Shown: piece after piece, positions 9,314 through 19,165 of the stretch | Layout: the number at the start of each line of letters is the position of its first letter | Numbering within the stretch: the first letter of the stretch is position 1 | Assembly: GCF_014197145.1 (NCBI RefSeq) | Contig: NZ_JACIEZ010000002.1 | Location: 372,001-436,000 of the forward strand | DNA from: Gellertiella hungarica | Lineage (GTDB): Bacteria > Pseudomonadota > Alphaproteobacteria > Rhizobiales > Rhizobiaceae | DNA: 64,000 bases | Direction of reading: 5' to 3' | Notes under the pieces: generated by a model | Told to the model about the DNA's origin: nothing | Database searches by the model: none | What the model saw: the letters and a program-made list of their open reading frames with translations, nothing else | Position numbers and translations under genes: made by a program

Positions 9314-11289
9314 CCGGGCACACGCTCCGTCGCCTGCTGCCGCTCATCCGCTTCCCCGTGATCATCGCCCTGCTCGCGGGGATGCTGGTGTGGAGCGAGA
9401 TGGGCCTCAGCCAGGTCGCCTCGAGCATCAGCCAGCGGCTGCACTACTCCGGACGCCTGGAGGAGAGCGCGCGCTTCGAGACGGAAGTGAACCGCTTCTT
9501 CGAGATTGCCGAGCTTTACGCCACGGGCATGCAGGGCGTGATCCTGGATGACGTCAATCTGGCGCTCAACCTGATGTGGAGCCGCGCCACGGTCATGAAC
9601 ACGCCGTCCTTCCGCGAGGCGATGCCCGCGGATCGGCCGGACCCCAACCTCATTCCCGACATCGTTGCGGATCTTCCGGCCTTTGACCGGGGTGTCCAGC
9701 GTCTCCGGAACGGCGATACCGCGAGCTTCGCCGAAATCGACGCGCTGCGCCGTCGCTATTCCCAGCGTCTTACGGTCTTCGGCGAGCTTGCGTGGAATGC
9801 GCGGCAGATGCGCATGGCCCAGAGCGTGGAAACAAGCCTGGAAAGCGTGAAGTCGCTGCGCTGGATCCAGACCGGTTTCGGCGCCGTGAGCGTGCTGGCC
9901 ATTCTCTACGTGCTGGCGGAGCTGGTGCTGTCGCGCCGGCTGAATGGCCGGCTGAACAAGATGGTTGCGGAAAAGCAGAGGCTGCTGCGCACCGACCAGC
10001 TGACCGGCATCAGCAACCGCTTTCATTTCGAGGAACTGCTGGCCGATCGCTTCGGGCGCCGCCTCATGGATTTTTCGGTCATCTACTTCGATCTGGACGG
10101 CTTCAAGAAGGTCAACGACGAGCATGGGCATGCCGCCGGAGATGCGCTGCTGCGGCATGTGGCACTGATCCTTCGCGCCGGCCTTGGCGAGGACGATGCG
10201 GCTGCCCGCTTCGGAGGCGACGAATTCGCCGTGCTGCTTACCGGCGATCTCTCGCGGGCGGAACGCTTTGCCGCGCGCGTGCTGGCCGAGATTGCCCGGG
10301 AGAACGTGGAGGATCTGCCGAAGCTCTCCGTTTCCGCGAGCGCCGGCATCTGTCACGCCGCCCAGCTCGAGGCGGACGGCACCCCGGATGTCCTGAAGCG
10401 GCGGGCCGATGTGGCCCTTTACAGCGCCAAGGGTGCGGGGCGAAACTGCGTGCGGACCTTCGTGCCGGACATGCTCAGCGATTACGAGCGCCGGCGCATT
10501 CTCGATGGCGACATCGAACGGGCGGTGGCGGAAGGGCTGCTCTCGGTTGCCTATCAGCCGGTCGTGCGGCTGGCGGACAGGCAAACCCGGTACGTGGAAG
10601 CGCTGGTGCGCTGGGACCACCCGGCCCTCGGCCAGGTCCCTGCGATGGACATCGTCGACAGCGCGGTGCGCCGGCAGATCATCCAGTCCCTGACGATGCA
10701 CGTTCTGCGCCAGGCACTGGCCACATACAACATGCTTCGCCACGGCGGACATGCGGTGCCGATGTGCGTGAACGTGACACCGGCCCTTCTTGCGACCCCG
10801 ACGTTCGGGCCTGCCGTTGCGGCGCTGCTTTACGATTTCGGCCTGCCGCACGGAGCCCTTTACCTGGAGATCACCGAAGACGGCGAACTGCACGATACCG
10901 AGGTGATTGAAGATAACCTGCGCATCCTCCGGCTCGCCGGCGCCCTGATGGCGGTGGACGATTTCGGACGGGCCTATTCCAACGTATCGCGCCTGACCTC
11001 GCTCGACTTTCGCATGCTGAAGCTCGACAAGGTGCTGACAGAGCCGGTCGCCCGCTCGGATCGCGCGCGCCAGATCATCGAGAGTACGGACCGCATGGCT
11101 GTGGCGCTGGGTGCCGAAACGGTCTGCGAAGGCGTCGAGACCGAGGCGCAGGCGAAGGCTCTCTCGGAGATCGGCATCGAATTCGGTCAGGGCTTCCATC
11201 TCGGAGCGCCCATGCCCGCACAAGATCTGCATGCCTTCCTGGCCGAAAGGGCAGGCCGCAGCGATCTCGCACCGCCTCCCGCGCCATGA
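9310..11289 (+). CDS. Membrane GGDEF-EAL c-di-GMP cyclase/phosphodiesterase
   Basis: A 659-residue bifunctional-type c-di-GMP protein. Transmembrane segment 1 near residues 14-32 and segment 2 near 196-215 bracket a periplasmic domain of about 160 residues. The GGDEF domain has an intact G302-G-D-E-F306 active site. The EAL domain has E430-A-L432, NVTP, LEITE, DDFG and EGVET, so both catalytic centres look intact. c-di-GMP controls the switch between swimming and attachment, which fits a place between visNR and the motor genes. The upstream SUOX-like secreted protein overlaps its start and is a likely input. Which activity dominates cannot be told. Confidence 0.9.
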   Translation: MTGHTLRRLLPLIRFPVIIALLAGMLVWSEMGLSQVASSISQRLHYSGRLEESARFETEVNRFFEIAELYATGMQGVILDDVNLALNLMWSRATVMNTPSFREAMPADRPDPNLIPDIVADLPAFDRGVQRLRNGDTASFAEIDALRRRYSQRLTVFGELAWNARQMRMAQSVETSLESVKSLRWIQTGFGAVSVLAILYVLAELVLSRRLNGRLNKMVAEKQRLLRTDQLTGISNRFHFEELLADRFGRRLMDFSVIYFDLDGFKKVNDEHGHAAGDALLRHVALILRAGLGEDDAAARFGGDEFAVLLTGDLSRAERFAARVLAEIARENVEDLPKLSVSASAGICHAAQLEADGTPDVLKRRADVALYSAKGAGRNCVRTFVPDMLSDYERRRILDGDIERAVAEGLLSVAYQPVVRLADRQTRYVEALVRWDHPALGQVPAMDIVDSAVRRQIIQSLTMHVLRQALATYNMLRHGGHAVPMCVNVTPALLATPTFGPAVAALLYDFGLPHGALYLEITEDGELHDTEVIEDNLRILRLAGALMAVDDFGRAYSNVSRLTSLDFRMLKLDKVLTEPVARSDRARQIIESTDRMAVALGAETVCEGVETEAQAKALSEIGIEFGQGFHLGAPMPAQDLHAFLAERAGRSDLAPPPAP

Positions 11290-11315
11290 AAAAAGCCGCG
11301 CTGGCGGGCGCGGCT
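11289..11315 (-). terminator. Terminator for the flhB-orf end of the minus-strand operon
   Basis: Stem AGCCGCGC / GCGCGGCT with a 6-base loop. On the minus strand it is followed by six Ts (A6 at 11289-11294), so it terminates the leftward transcript ending at 11350. It may act less well on the plus strand for the GGDEF-EAL gene, which stops at 11289. Confidence 0.85.
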
Positions 11316-11349
11316 CGAGTGCAGGCAGATCATGCCAGACGTTATGCCG

Positions 11350-11784
11350 TTAGGCAGCCTCGGCTACCGGTCGGGTATAGCGGGCGTCCTCCAGGCTCTT
11401 CTTGAGGAAGGCCGTATTGACGTTCGGATCCTCCGACGGCTCCTGGAAGGCGATATGGTTGATCTCGATCCCCGCTTCCTTGTCCTTCAGCAGCAGCCGG
11501 GCATAGACCGTCAGCCCCTTGGGCTTGATCTCGAGGTCAAGCGTCACCTCCGGACGGCCATTCCATTCGAGGGCGTAATCGCCTCCCGCTCCGAAATTGA
11601 TGGTACCGGGATGGAAGAACATCTCTGCCGCCGAGGAGACGAGGTCGGCAAGACTGCCGTAACACTCGAATCGCAGCATCGAAATCAGGTCGGCCGCATC
11701 GACGAGACGAAGCTCGGTCGCGACGGGGCTGATGGCTTCGGCAATGATCTGTTCGCGGGCGGCGGAGAATGCGCAGGTCTTCAT
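11350..11784 (-). CDS. Conserved-type unknown protein at the end of the flhB operon
   Basis: A 144-residue soluble protein with no signal peptide, no membrane segment and no motif I recognise. It starts MKTCAFSAAREQIIAEAISP and contains an aromatic central stretch AEMFFHPGTINFGAGGDYALEW that resembles a beta-sandwich. It begins five bases after the flhB stop on the same strand and ends 35 bases before a strong terminator, so it is co-transcribed with flhB. A flagella-linked role is inferred from context only. Confidence 0.7.
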   Translation of the reverse strand: MKTCAFSAAREQIIAEAISPVATELRLVDAADLISMLRFECYGSLADLVSSAAEMFFHPGTINFGAGGDYALEWNGRPEVTLDLEIKPKGLTVYARLLLKDKEAGIEINHIAFQEPSEDPNVNTAFLKKSLEDARYTRPVAEAA

Positions 11785-11789
11785 CTCGC

Positions 11790-12872
11790 TTAATGGATCC
11801 GTCTGGTCTGTGGCTTGGCGGAGTAGACCCTGTGAATCAGTTCCGCGACGGCCTTGTAAAATACCGATGGGATGACGCTATCCACCGAGACTTGCGCAAA
11901 CATGGAGCGGGCGAGCGGCGGATCTTCGAAGACGGGAATTCCGTTCTCTTCCGCAATCTCGCGAATTTTCAATGCGATAAGGTCCTGGCCCTTGGCAACG
12001 ACCACCGGTGCGTCATCTTCTTCGCGCACGTAGCGCAGGGCGACGGCATAGTGCGTCGGGTTGGCAATCACGAGCGTTGCGCGGGGAACATTGGCGATCA
12101 TGCGGCGGCGGGCGCGGTCGCGAGCTATCGAGCGCTGGCGCGATTTCACGATCGGATCGCCCTGGCTCTGCTTGAATTCTTCCTTCACTTCCTGCTTCGT
12201 CATCTTCAGCTGGGTGAACCAGTAATGACGCGTCCAGAAGAAATCGATGGCCGCGACGACGGCGGTCGACAGCAGGATAACGATCATGATGTGCTTCATG
12301 ACCGTCGCAAGCTTCACGAAGATCACCTGCGGGTCGGAGAACATCGCGTCGATCGAGCTGTAGAACTCGCCGCGCAGCGTGAAGAACATGATGGCCGACA
12401 CCACCACGATCTTGAAGATCGCCTTGGCGAATTCCACGAGCCCCGTCACGCCGAACAGCCTCGACCAGCCCTTCATCGGCGAGATGCGGGATATCTGCGG
12501 CCTGATTCGTTCCAGAACCGGGGTCGGCATGTTCTGCAGCACGGACGAGCCCACTCCGAAAACGATCAGCAGGATGAGGATCGGGGCGACGACGCTCGAG
12601 GCTGCCCAGCCGAGATTGGTGAAGAGCGACAGCGCGTCGACGCTGGATTCCAGCTTCCACTGGTCGGGCTGCTCGAAAAAGTCGCGCAGCGATTCGGCGG
12701 TCACCGATATGCGGCCCGGCAGGAAGAACACCAGATAGACATAGACGGCGAGGGATGAGGCAAAGACGGTGACCTCACGGGAGAACGGGACGTTACCTTT
12801 CTCGGCAGCGTCCCTTATCTTTTTCTCTGTGGGGTCTTCTGTCTTGCTGTCCTTGTCCTGTTCGTCAGCCAT
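11790..12872 (-). CDS. flhB: Flagellar export switch protein FlhB
   Basis: A 360-residue inner-membrane protein of the flagellar export gate that changes substrate specificity from hook to filament. N-terminal cytosolic [14 protein letters not shown], four membrane segments (about 35-55, 93-113, 145-168, 190-212), and a cytosolic C-domain with the autocleavage motif NPTH at residues 271-274. A GTG at 12878 would add two residues; the ATG matches the family start MADEQ. Lies downstream of fliG on the same strand with a 245-base gap. Confidence 0.95.
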   Translation of the reverse strand: MADEQDKDSKTEDPTEKKIRDAAEKGNVPFSREVTVFASSLAVYVYLVFFLPGRISVTAESLRDFFEQPDQWKLESSVDALSLFTNLGWAASSVVAPILILLIVFGVGSSVLQNMPTPVLERIRPQISRISPMKGWSRLFGVTGLVEFAKAIFKIVVVSAIMFFTLRGEFYSSIDAMFSDPQVIFVKLATVMKHIMIVILLSTAVVAAIDFFWTRHYWFTQLKMTKQEVKEEFKQSQGDPIVKSRQRSIARDRARRRMIANVPRATLVIANPTHYAVALRYVREEDDAPVVVAKGQDLIALKIREIAEENGIPVFEDPPLARSMFAQVSVDSVIPSVFYKAVAELIHRVYSAKPQTRRIH

Positions 12873-13036
12873 GGGCACCGGACCTTCAGATAAAGCGCGC
12901 CGGGCCAGGCAGGCCGGGCGATGGATGAGGCCAATCTAAAGGAAAGCGGCGGAACGGGAAACCCTCGAGGCCTGTGGAAAGGGGGGCGGTCGCCTCCTTT
13001 CCCGCCCGCGCGGCCCGCGGCAGGCCCGAAACGAAC

Positions 13037-13071
13037 GAAGCCGGCCGCCGCGGGATGCGGGTGCCGGCTTC
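13037..13071 (-). terminator. Possible terminator between fliG and flhB
   Basis: Stem GAAGCCGGC / GCCGGCTTC (9 pairs) with a 17-base loop, in the 245-base gap between fliG and flhB. On the minus strand it is followed by GTTCGTTTCG, only mildly T-rich. It could cause partial termination; whether flhB has its own promoter is not clear. No good gene is seen in this gap. Confidence 0.45.
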
Positions 13072-13117
13072 CTGAAGGGCTCGGGGATGCGAATCACCCA
13101 AGGAGAGACGATACGGC

Positions 13118-14161
13118 TCAGGCTGCTTCCTGAGACTTTTCGGCTTCCTTCTCCTTGAGCTCGATCTGGCCTGCGTTGGCCAGACGGATCGCTTCCTGGG
13201 CGACGGCACGGCGGGCAATCGCGATCTCGCGCGGATTGACGCCCTGGGTCCCGGAGGCGAGGTCGGATTCGATCATGCGGCGTGCGCGCGGGCTGATGGC
13301 GGAGAGCACGGCTTCGCGGATCTCGTTCGGCGCACCCCGCAGTGCCATCGTGACGATATCGCCGGCGATATCGTTGAACAGCATGACACGGCTGCGCTGC
13401 GGCATGTAGAGCAGGTCGTCGAAGAGGAAGATCTTCGGGCGGACCTTGTTGACGGCTTCCTTGCTGATCGATTCGAGCGAGCTCAGCAGGGTATCGACCT
13501 GCGGCTTGTCGAGTTCGTTCATCAGTTCTGCCACCTTGTTGGTGCCGATGGAGTTCTTCTCTGCCTCGATCTCGCCGATCAGCTCGATGACGCGGTTCTC
13601 GATGATCTGCGCGGCCTTCGGGCTCACTTCCTTCATGTTGACGGTACGGTTCATGATGTCCGCACGACGGCTGTCGGGCAGCTGGAGCAGAACCTTGGCG
13701 CCGAAGGACGAGGGAAGCATGGACAGGATATAGGCGATGGTCTGCGGATGCTCGCGCACGAGGAACTTGCCGACGAAGGCCGGATCGGCGTCCTGCAGGC
13801 GGTCCCAGATGGAGGATTCGTAGGCCTGGAAGGCCGCGCGCCGGCCGAGCAGACCGTCGACTTCTTCGGGGGTCAGGCCTTCCTCGAGGATGCTTTCGAT
13901 GGCCTTCGCGTTGTCCATCAGGCCGGCACCTTCGGTGAACAGGTCCTCGAACTCGGCAACGAGCTGCGCCAGTTCGTCCGGCGGGATGGTGCGGAGGGTC
14001 TGGGCGGAGGCAATGATGACCTGCAGCTCTGCCTGCGTGAAATATTTCAGCAGCCGGCCGGCAACGGTCTTGCCCATGGCCAGAAGCACCGCTGCGGCCT
14101 TGTCGGCCTGCGAAAGCGGCTTGTCTGGGAGATTTCCGCCGAAATCGTCAAAGTCCATCAT
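13118..14161 (-). CDS. fliG: Flagellar motor switch protein FliG
   Basis: A 347-residue rotor protein that couples torque from MotA to FliF. N-terminal FliF-binding domain, middle domain with the EHPQT segment (REHPQTIAYILSMLPS near residues 133-148), and a C-terminal torque domain with charged helix residues near 280-300 (SPRARRMIESDLAS). A second Met at position 2 is an equally good start. Part of the leftward motA-fliM-fliN-fliG group. Confidence 0.95.
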   Translation of the reverse strand: MMDFDDFGGNLPDKPLSQADKAAAVLLAMGKTVAGRLLKYFTQAELQVIIASAQTLRTIPPDELAQLVAEFEDLFTEGAGLMDNAKAIESILEEGLTPEEVDGLLGRRAAFQAYESSIWDRLQDADPAFVGKFLVREHPQTIAYILSMLPSSFGAKVLLQLPDSRRADIMNRTVNMKEVSPKAAQIIENRVIELIGEIEAEKNSIGTNKVAELMNELDKPQVDTLLSSLESISKEAVNKVRPKIFLFDDLLYMPQRSRVMLFNDIAGDIVTMALRGAPNEIREAVLSAISPRARRMIESDLASGTQGVNPREIAIARRAVAQEAIRLANAGQIELKEKEAEKSQEAA

Positions 14162-14194
14162 GGTCTTTCACCCTCGCTGTCCCTGTCATGGGGA

Positions 14195-14731
14195 TCAGCC
14201 TTTTCTTGTACTCATGACCTCGATCAGCCGGACGCCAAATCGCGTATCGTCATTCTCCATTACCGTGATCTCGCCACGGGCGATCCGACGCCCGTTGACC
14301 ATGATGTCGACGGGTTCACCGATCTTCTTGTCGAGCGCGATGGTCGCGCCCTCGTTGAGATTCATAAGGCCCGAAACCTGCATGCGGCTTGTGCCGAGAA
14401 CGATCTGGACGTCGATCGGGATATCCATGATCAGGTCCAGATTGGAATTCAGCGCGCTGCCGGGTGCCTGCGTCCTGGGGCTGGCATCCTGCCAGCCGCC
14501 ACCTGCGGGGGCCTTCGCGGAGAAATCCTGGCCGCCGAAGGAGGAAAGGTCCGTCCCGCCGGCCGCGGTGGCGCCGAAGTCGCCACCGAATTCGCCGAGC
14601 TCGGGCATCGTGCCTTCGGCATCGTTTTTCAGAACGCCGCGAAGGTCGTCGATGGCGTTCTCCAGATCGGCATCGCTGCCGATCGCGTCCATCGAAAAGT
14701 CGGAGTCCTGTGGGTTCTTTTGAGTAGCCAT
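14195..14731 (-). CDS. fliN: Flagellar motor switch protein FliN
   Basis: A 178-residue protein with an extended Gly/Ala-rich, acidic N-terminus (about residues 1-95) and a C-terminal SpoA domain (about 97-178) with [17 protein letters not shown] and the conserved [14 protein letters not shown]. It builds the C-ring with FliM and FliG. The long N-terminal extension is typical of rhizobial FliN compared with the ~137-residue enteric form. Confidence 0.93.
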   Translation of the reverse strand: MATQKNPQDSDFSMDAIGSDADLENAIDDLRGVLKNDAEGTMPELGEFGGDFGATAAGGTDLSSFGGQDFSAKAPAGGGWQDASPRTQAPGSALNSNLDLIMDIPIDVQIVLGTSRMQVSGLMNLNEGATIALDKKIGEPVDIMVNGRRIARGEITVMENDDTRFGVRLIEVMSTRKG

Positions 14732-14788
14732 GAATATACTATTCCATCTGAAACTTGCGTCAAACTGCCTTCGCCCGCGAGGACGGCC

Positions 14789-15748
14789 TCAGCTCATCAG
14801 GTGACGGAGGATTTCATCGTCGCTGCTGACATTGTCCTTCACGCGGACCATGTAGTTTGCGCCGGATTTGCCGAACTCGCAGACATACATTTCCTTGCCG
14901 TTGGCGCTCACGTCCACATGCACGTCTTCCGTATCGAAGAAGGGGATGACATCGCCGGCGGCCAGTTTCGAGATGGTGCGCAGGGTCAGGGTCTGAAGCT
15001 TGATTCGCGCTTCGAGAGTGACCTGGGAGCGCCGCACCTGTTCGCCGATCTGCTCGGCCCATTCCTTCTGCGCCTTGCCCTGCTGGCCCTTGGACTTCGG
15101 GAAGACGACCGTGGTCTTCAGGAGAGCGCGCTGCGGCACGATCAGCGAGAACTCGGTCTCGACCGGGCCGAGGGCAATGCTCATGCGGAAGGCTGCGGCA
15201 TACTGGTCCGGCTCGTCTTCGGCCGGCTTCGGCCGGTCTTCCGCATTGACGGGACGTTCGATGATCGCCTCGAAACCGCCGGGCGCATTCACCCCCGACT
15301 TCAGCACGCTGGCAATCTTCTCGAAGACCATCACGGCCATGTCGATCTCGATTTTCGACAGCGGCCGCTGGACCGGCTCCTCGATGGTGTCGGCGGTCGC
15401 GCCGAGCATGTGCTCCATCAGTGTGATGACGAAGGCGTTGCCGCAGGTCAGCAGAAAGCCGGGGCACCAGTTCCGGAGCGACGCATCGGCCACCACGCAA
15501 TCGTCGCCGATTTCCGCGATGAGATCGCTCATCAACCCCATCTCGCATCCCGCATAGCCCACCTGCACGTTGAGATGGGTCTCGCTGTGGAAGACGTCGG
15601 GGAGGAAATCGGAATAGAGCTGACCGAAGTCGGCGCAGATCTTCTCGATGGTCCGTCGGTCGCCGAGCCCACCCGTCAGGCGGGCCAGCAGGGCGGGGTC
15701 CATGCGCGATGCGGAGGTGGTTGCGGGTGCTTCTGTCATAGTCGTCAC
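14789..15748 (-). CDS. fliM: Flagellar motor switch protein FliM
   Basis: A 319-residue C-ring protein with the middle CheC-like domain (about 45-240) and a C-terminal SpoA domain (about 250-319). The canonical N-terminal CheY-binding motif LSQxEIDxLL is not visible; instead the first 30 residues read MTTMTEAP... with [14 protein letters not shown]. This divergence is typical of rhizobial motors, which rotate in one direction and are slowed rather than reversed. The start overlaps the motA stop (ATGA). Confidence 0.92.
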   Translation of the reverse strand: MTTMTEAPATTSASRMDPALLARLTGGLGDRRTIEKICADFGQLYSDFLPDVFHSETHLNVQVGYAGCEMGLMSDLIAEIGDDCVVADASLRNWCPGFLLTCGNAFVITLMEHMLGATADTIEEPVQRPLSKIEIDMAVMVFEKIASVLKSGVNAPGGFEAIIERPVNAEDRPKPAEDEPDQYAAAFRMSIALGPVETEFSLIVPQRALLKTTVVFPKSKGQQGKAQKEWAEQIGEQVRRSQVTLEARIKLQTLTLRTISKLAAGDVIPFFDTEDVHVDVSANGKEMYVCEFGKSGANYMVRVKDNVSSDDEILRHLMS

Positions 15749-16617
15749 GCTGCCTTGTTTTCACCGCCAGGATTCATCATTTCCTGTTCAACGGCGTCGA
15801 TGGAAGGACGTTCGTAGGAGGAGATCGTCTTGCGGCCGTATTCGAGGGCCACCTGCGGCACGGAGCCGTTCATGTAGGCGAGGAGCGTCTGCTTCACCAC
15901 GACGTAGAGCCGGTGCTGCTTGGTGCGCACGCCCTTGATCTGGGCCACGATGGGGTTGCACACGGAGTAGGAGAGCAGGATGCCGAGGAAGGTGCCGACG
16001 AGCGCCGAGCCGATGAGGTGACCGAGCACTTCCGGCGGTTCGTTGATGTGCGCCATTGCCTTGATAACCCCGAGAACGGCCGCCACGATACCGATGGCCG
16101 GGAAGCTGTCGCCCATCGAGGTGACGGAATGATACGGCTTCATCTTGTCGTAAAGCATCGTGTTCATTTCCTCGTCCATCAGCGCCTCGATCTCGTGGCT
16201 GCGGGCATTGCCGATGATGATGAGGCGGACATAGTCGCAGATGAAGGCGGTGAGGTCCTTGTTCTTGAGAACCGAAGGAGCCACCTGGAAGATGGAGGAT
16301 TCCTCGGGGTTGTCGATGTGGGCCTCGATCTCGTTGCGCGACTTGGTGCGCAGGTCGCGCATCAGGGAGTAGAGCACGCCGAGCACGTCGAGATAGTCGC
16401 GCTCCTTGGGTACCGACTGCTTGAAGGCCTCGCCGATCGCCTTGCCCGTGTCCTTCACGACCTTCATCGGGTTCGCCATGATGAAGCCGCCGAGGCCGGC
16501 GCCGCCGATGATCACGAATTCGAAGGGCTGGAACAGCACTTCCAGATGGCCGCCCATGGCCATGAAGCTGCCGATGATGCAGCCGGCGGTGATCACGAGT
16601 CCAATGATAATGTTCAT
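15745..16617 (-). CDS. motA: Flagellar motor stator protein MotA
   Basis: A 290-residue inner-membrane stator subunit. Four membrane segments: about 3-22, 30-50, 170-190 and 200-222, with a large cytoplasmic loop between segments 2 and 3. The conserved proline-containing segment [17 protein letters not shown] is present in segment 3. Forms the proton channel with MotB, encoded far away at 37107 among motC and fliK. First gene of the leftward motA-fliM-fliN-fliG group, with its own recurrent upstream box. Confidence 0.95.
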   Translation of the reverse strand: MNIIIGLVITAGCIIGSFMAMGGHLEVLFQPFEFVIIGGAGLGGFIMANPMKVVKDTGKAIGEAFKQSVPKERDYLDVLGVLYSLMRDLRTKSRNEIEAHIDNPEESSIFQVAPSVLKNKDLTAFICDYVRLIIIGNARSHEIEALMDEEMNTMLYDKMKPYHSVTSMGDSFPAIGIVAAVLGVIKAMAHINEPPEVLGHLIGSALVGTFLGILLSYSVCNPIVAQIKGVRTKQHRLYVVVKQTLLAYMNGSVPQVALEYGRKTISSYERPSIDAVEQEMMNPGGENKAA

Positions 16618-16653
16618 GACAAGCCCATACTCGGTGATTGAATGTCAGGGTCT

Positions 16654-16678
16654 GGATAAGATTCCAGGCTTGCGTGAG
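16654..16678 (-). promoter_or_regulatory. CTCACGCAAG box upstream of motA
   Basis: On the minus strand CTCACGCAAG (16678 down to 16669), nine bases, then TTATCC (16659 to 16654), 36 bases from the motA ATG. Same arrangement as the boxes before fliF, flgB, flgE1, flgE2 and flhA. Confidence 0.55.
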
Positions 16679-16722
16679 GCTGTTTGTTATGGGCCGGGCA
16701 GACGGCAGGCCCATGAGCCAGT

Positions 16723-16732
16723 TTCGCGCAAG
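16723..16732 (+). promoter_or_regulatory. TTCGCGCAAG box in the motA-flgF divergent region
   Basis: Exact TTCGCGCAAG on the plus strand in the 290-base divergent intergenic region, facing flgF. Nine bases later the sequence is GCACAT, so the TTA-like partner is missing. It may serve flgF or be an activator site shared with motA. Confidence 0.4.
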
Positions 16733-16907
16733 CATTGTTCCGCACATTCGGCCGAACAGGGCGATCATGCCCGGGGTCATTATGACGGTACCCTATGAGG
16801 ACCGCGTTAACGCAACCCGCTTCCTTCTGTGCAGGTTCGGCACAGAAACGCGGAGGGCAGCCCGGAGCAGTCGTCCATCCCTGGGATCATTGCGGAGAAA
16901 CCCGACC

Positions 16908-17642
16908 GTGCAGTCCGGCCTTTATGTATCGCTTTCCTCGCAGATCGCCCTCGAGCGGCGTCTGACCACCATTGCCGACAACATGGCCAATTCGAACACC
17001 GTCGGCTTTCGCTCGACGGACGTGAAGTTCGATCAGGTTCTGAGCAACACCCAGAACGACATCGGCGCCAAGGTCGCCTTCGTCTCCCAGGGCAACGACT
17101 ATCTGTCCGAGCGCCAGGGCGACATGCAGGAGACCGGCAACAATCTGGATTTCGCCGTCCGCGGCGATGCCTGGTTCGCCATCAATACGCCGGTCGGGCA
17201 GGTGCTGACCCGTGACGGCCGCTTCACGCTGTCGGATACCGGCGAGCTCCTGTCCACCCGCGGATATCCCGTTCTCGACGCGGGCGGTGCCCCGATCCAG
17301 GTCAACCGCGACGGCGGTCCGATCAAGGTCGCCCGCGACGGCAACATCTATCAGGGTGGAAAGCAGGTCGGTTCGATCGGGCTGTTCACCGCCGATCTCG
17401 CCCAGGGCTTCGTCCGCTTCGAGAACTCGGGCGTGATCTCCACCCAGGCGCCGCAGCCGGTGGTGGATCGGCCCGATGTGGGCGTGATGCAGGGCTATGT
17501 GGAGCAGTCCAACGTCAACGGGATCGGCGAAATGACGCAGCTCATCCAGGTCAACCGTGCCTTCGAGCAGATCACCGCATTGATCCGCGATAGCGAAAGC
17601 TCGCTCGAAGAGGCCATCAAGACCCTCGGCGGCAGCCGCTGA
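16908..17642 (+). CDS. flgF: Flagellar basal-body rod protein FlgF
   Basis: A 244-residue rod protein. N-terminal rod motif LERRLTTIADNMANSNTVGFRSTD and the C-terminal region GYVEQSNVNGIGEMTQLIQVNRAFE, both typical of the FlgF/FlgG family. The start is a GTG at 16908 giving MQSGLYVSLSSQ, with GGAG upstream; a longer open frame to 16638 would add a non-homologous Arg-rich leader and is rejected. First gene of the long flgF-fliP operon. Confidence 0.93.
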   Translation: MQSGLYVSLSSQIALERRLTTIADNMANSNTVGFRSTDVKFDQVLSNTQNDIGAKVAFVSQGNDYLSERQGDMQETGNNLDFAVRGDAWFAINTPVGQVLTRDGRFTLSDTGELLSTRGYPVLDAGGAPIQVNRDGGPIKVARDGNIYQGGKQVGSIGLFTADLAQGFVRFENSGVISTQAPQPVVDRPDVGVMQGYVEQSNVNGIGEMTQLIQVNRAFEQITALIRDSESSLEEAIKTLGGSR

Positions 17643-17784
17643 TGCCATCTGCAGCCGTCTGCCATGAGGGCCGGGCGGTCAGGTCGCTCCTTCCGGAGCG
17701 CCACGAAGAATGACTTTTTTCGAAACGAGGACCGGGCGCTGCCCGCCTGCAGGCGGGACCGGAATCCGCAGGGAGTGACAAGGC

Positions 17785-19152
17785 ATGACCGAGGCATTGT
17801 TGGACGACATTCCTGTTTCCAGAAAGCTGAGCCAGCTTGCGGGGCTCGTCGACCGTTATGCCCGGCCGGCCCACGCCGTCACCCACGGCGGTCACGTGGA
17901 GACCATAGCGGCCGGCCATTACACCGTCTCCGGCCTTTCGCGGCACGTGCGCCTTGGCGAGTTCGTGGCCCATCGAAGCCCGTCGGGCATTCATCTGGGC
18001 GAGGTGATCCGCGTGGAGCCGGATGTGGTCTACGTGTGCCCCATCGAACCCGGCGAACCGATCGGCATCCACGATACCATCATCCGCAAGGGCGCGTTCC
18101 GCATCGCCCCCGACGACAGCTGGTGCGGTCGGACCATCAACGCCCTCGGCGAGCCCATCGACGGGCAGGGGCCGCTGACCCCCGGCCATATCCGCCGTCC
18201 CATTTCCAACACCGCACCGCCCTCGATGACGCGCCAGCGCGTCGAAACCGGCTTCAAGACGGGCGTGCGTGCCATCGATATCTTCTCGCCGCTCTGCTAC
18301 GGCCAGCGACTGGGCATCTTTGCCGGCTCGGGCGTGGGCAAGTCGACGCTCCTGTCGATGCTGGCGCGCGCCGATGCCTTCGACAAGGTGGTCATCGCGC
18401 TGGTCGGCGAGCGCGGCCGCGAAGTGCGCGAGTTCATCGAGGATACGCTGGGCGTGCACATGGCCAAGTCCATCGCCGTGGTGGCGACGTCGGATGAAAG
18501 CCCGATGCTGCGCAAGATGGCGCCGCTTTCCGCCGTCACCATAGCCGAGCATTTCCGCGACCAGGGCGACAACGTGCTTCTGATCGTCGACAGCGTGACG
18601 CGCTTTGCCCATGCGATCCGCGAGGTGGCCGTGGCAGCCGGCGAACCGCCGATCGCGCGCGGCTATCCGGCCTCGGTCTTTACCGAACTGCCGCGTCTTC
18701 TGGAGCGGGCGGGTCCCGGGGCCGAAGGCGCCGGAACCATCACCGCCATCATCTCCATCCTCGTCGACGGCGACAACCACAACGACCCCATCGCGGACTC
18801 CACCCGAGGCATTCTCGACGGGCACATCGTCCTGGAGCGCAGTCTCGCGGAGGAGGGCCGCTATCCGCCCGTCAATCCGCTAGCCTCCATTTCCCGTCTC
18901 GCCCGGAAGGCCTGGACGCCCGACCAGGAGAAGCTGGTGCGGCGCCTGAAGTCGCTGATCCATCGCTTCGAGGAGACGAGGGACCTCAGGCTCATCGGGG
19001 GGTATCGCCCCGGCAGCGATCCGGATCTCGACATGGCGATCAAGCAGGTGCCGATCATCTACGAGGTGCTGAAGCAATCGCCCGGCGACAAGCCTGCCAA
19101 CGATGCCTTCGCGGATCTCGCAAACGGCCTGAAGAACGGAGCGGTCCGCTGA
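17785..19152 (+). CDS. fliI: Flagellum-specific ATPase FliI
   Basis: A 455-residue cytoplasmic hexameric ATPase of flagellar type III export. Walker A GSGVGKST at residues 181-188, Walker B in VLLIVDSVTRFA near 254-265, and the export-ATPase segment FTELPRLLERAG. Partners would be the FliH-like protein at 36457 and the FliJ-like protein at 52783. A 142-base gap separates it from flgF. The next gene begins a few bases after its stop. Confidence 0.96.
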   Translation: MTEALLDDIPVSRKLSQLAGLVDRYARPAHAVTHGGHVETIAAGHYTVSGLSRHVRLGEFVAHRSPSGIHLGEVIRVEPDVVYVCPIEPGEPIGIHDTIIRKGAFRIAPDDSWCGRTINALGEPIDGQGPLTPGHIRRPISNTAPPSMTRQRVETGFKTGVRAIDIFSPLCYGQRLGIFAGSGVGKSTLLSMLARADAFDKVVIALVGERGREVREFIEDTLGVHMAKSIAVVATSDESPMLRKMAPLSAVTIAEHFRDQGDNVLLIVDSVTRFAHAIREVAVAAGEPPIARGYPASVFTELPRLLERAGPGAEGAGTITAIISILVDGDNHNDPIADSTRGILDGHIVLERSLAEEGRYPPVNPLASISRLARKAWTPDQEKLVRRLKSLIHRFEETRDLRLIGGYRPGSDPDLDMAIKQVPIIYEVLKQSPGDKPANDAFADLANGLKNGAVR

Positions 19153-19165
19153 CCCGTTGAATGAC

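Noticed and set aside
9265-11232. A 655-codon minus-strand frame opposite the GGDEF-EAL gene
   Set aside because: The plus strand carries GGDEF and EAL active sites in order; the antisense frame is His/Arg-rich without a family.
16638-16907. Longer N-terminal extension of FlgF
   Set aside because: FlgF homology begins exactly at the GTG at 16908; the upstream frame is Arg-rich and covers the divergent promoter region.
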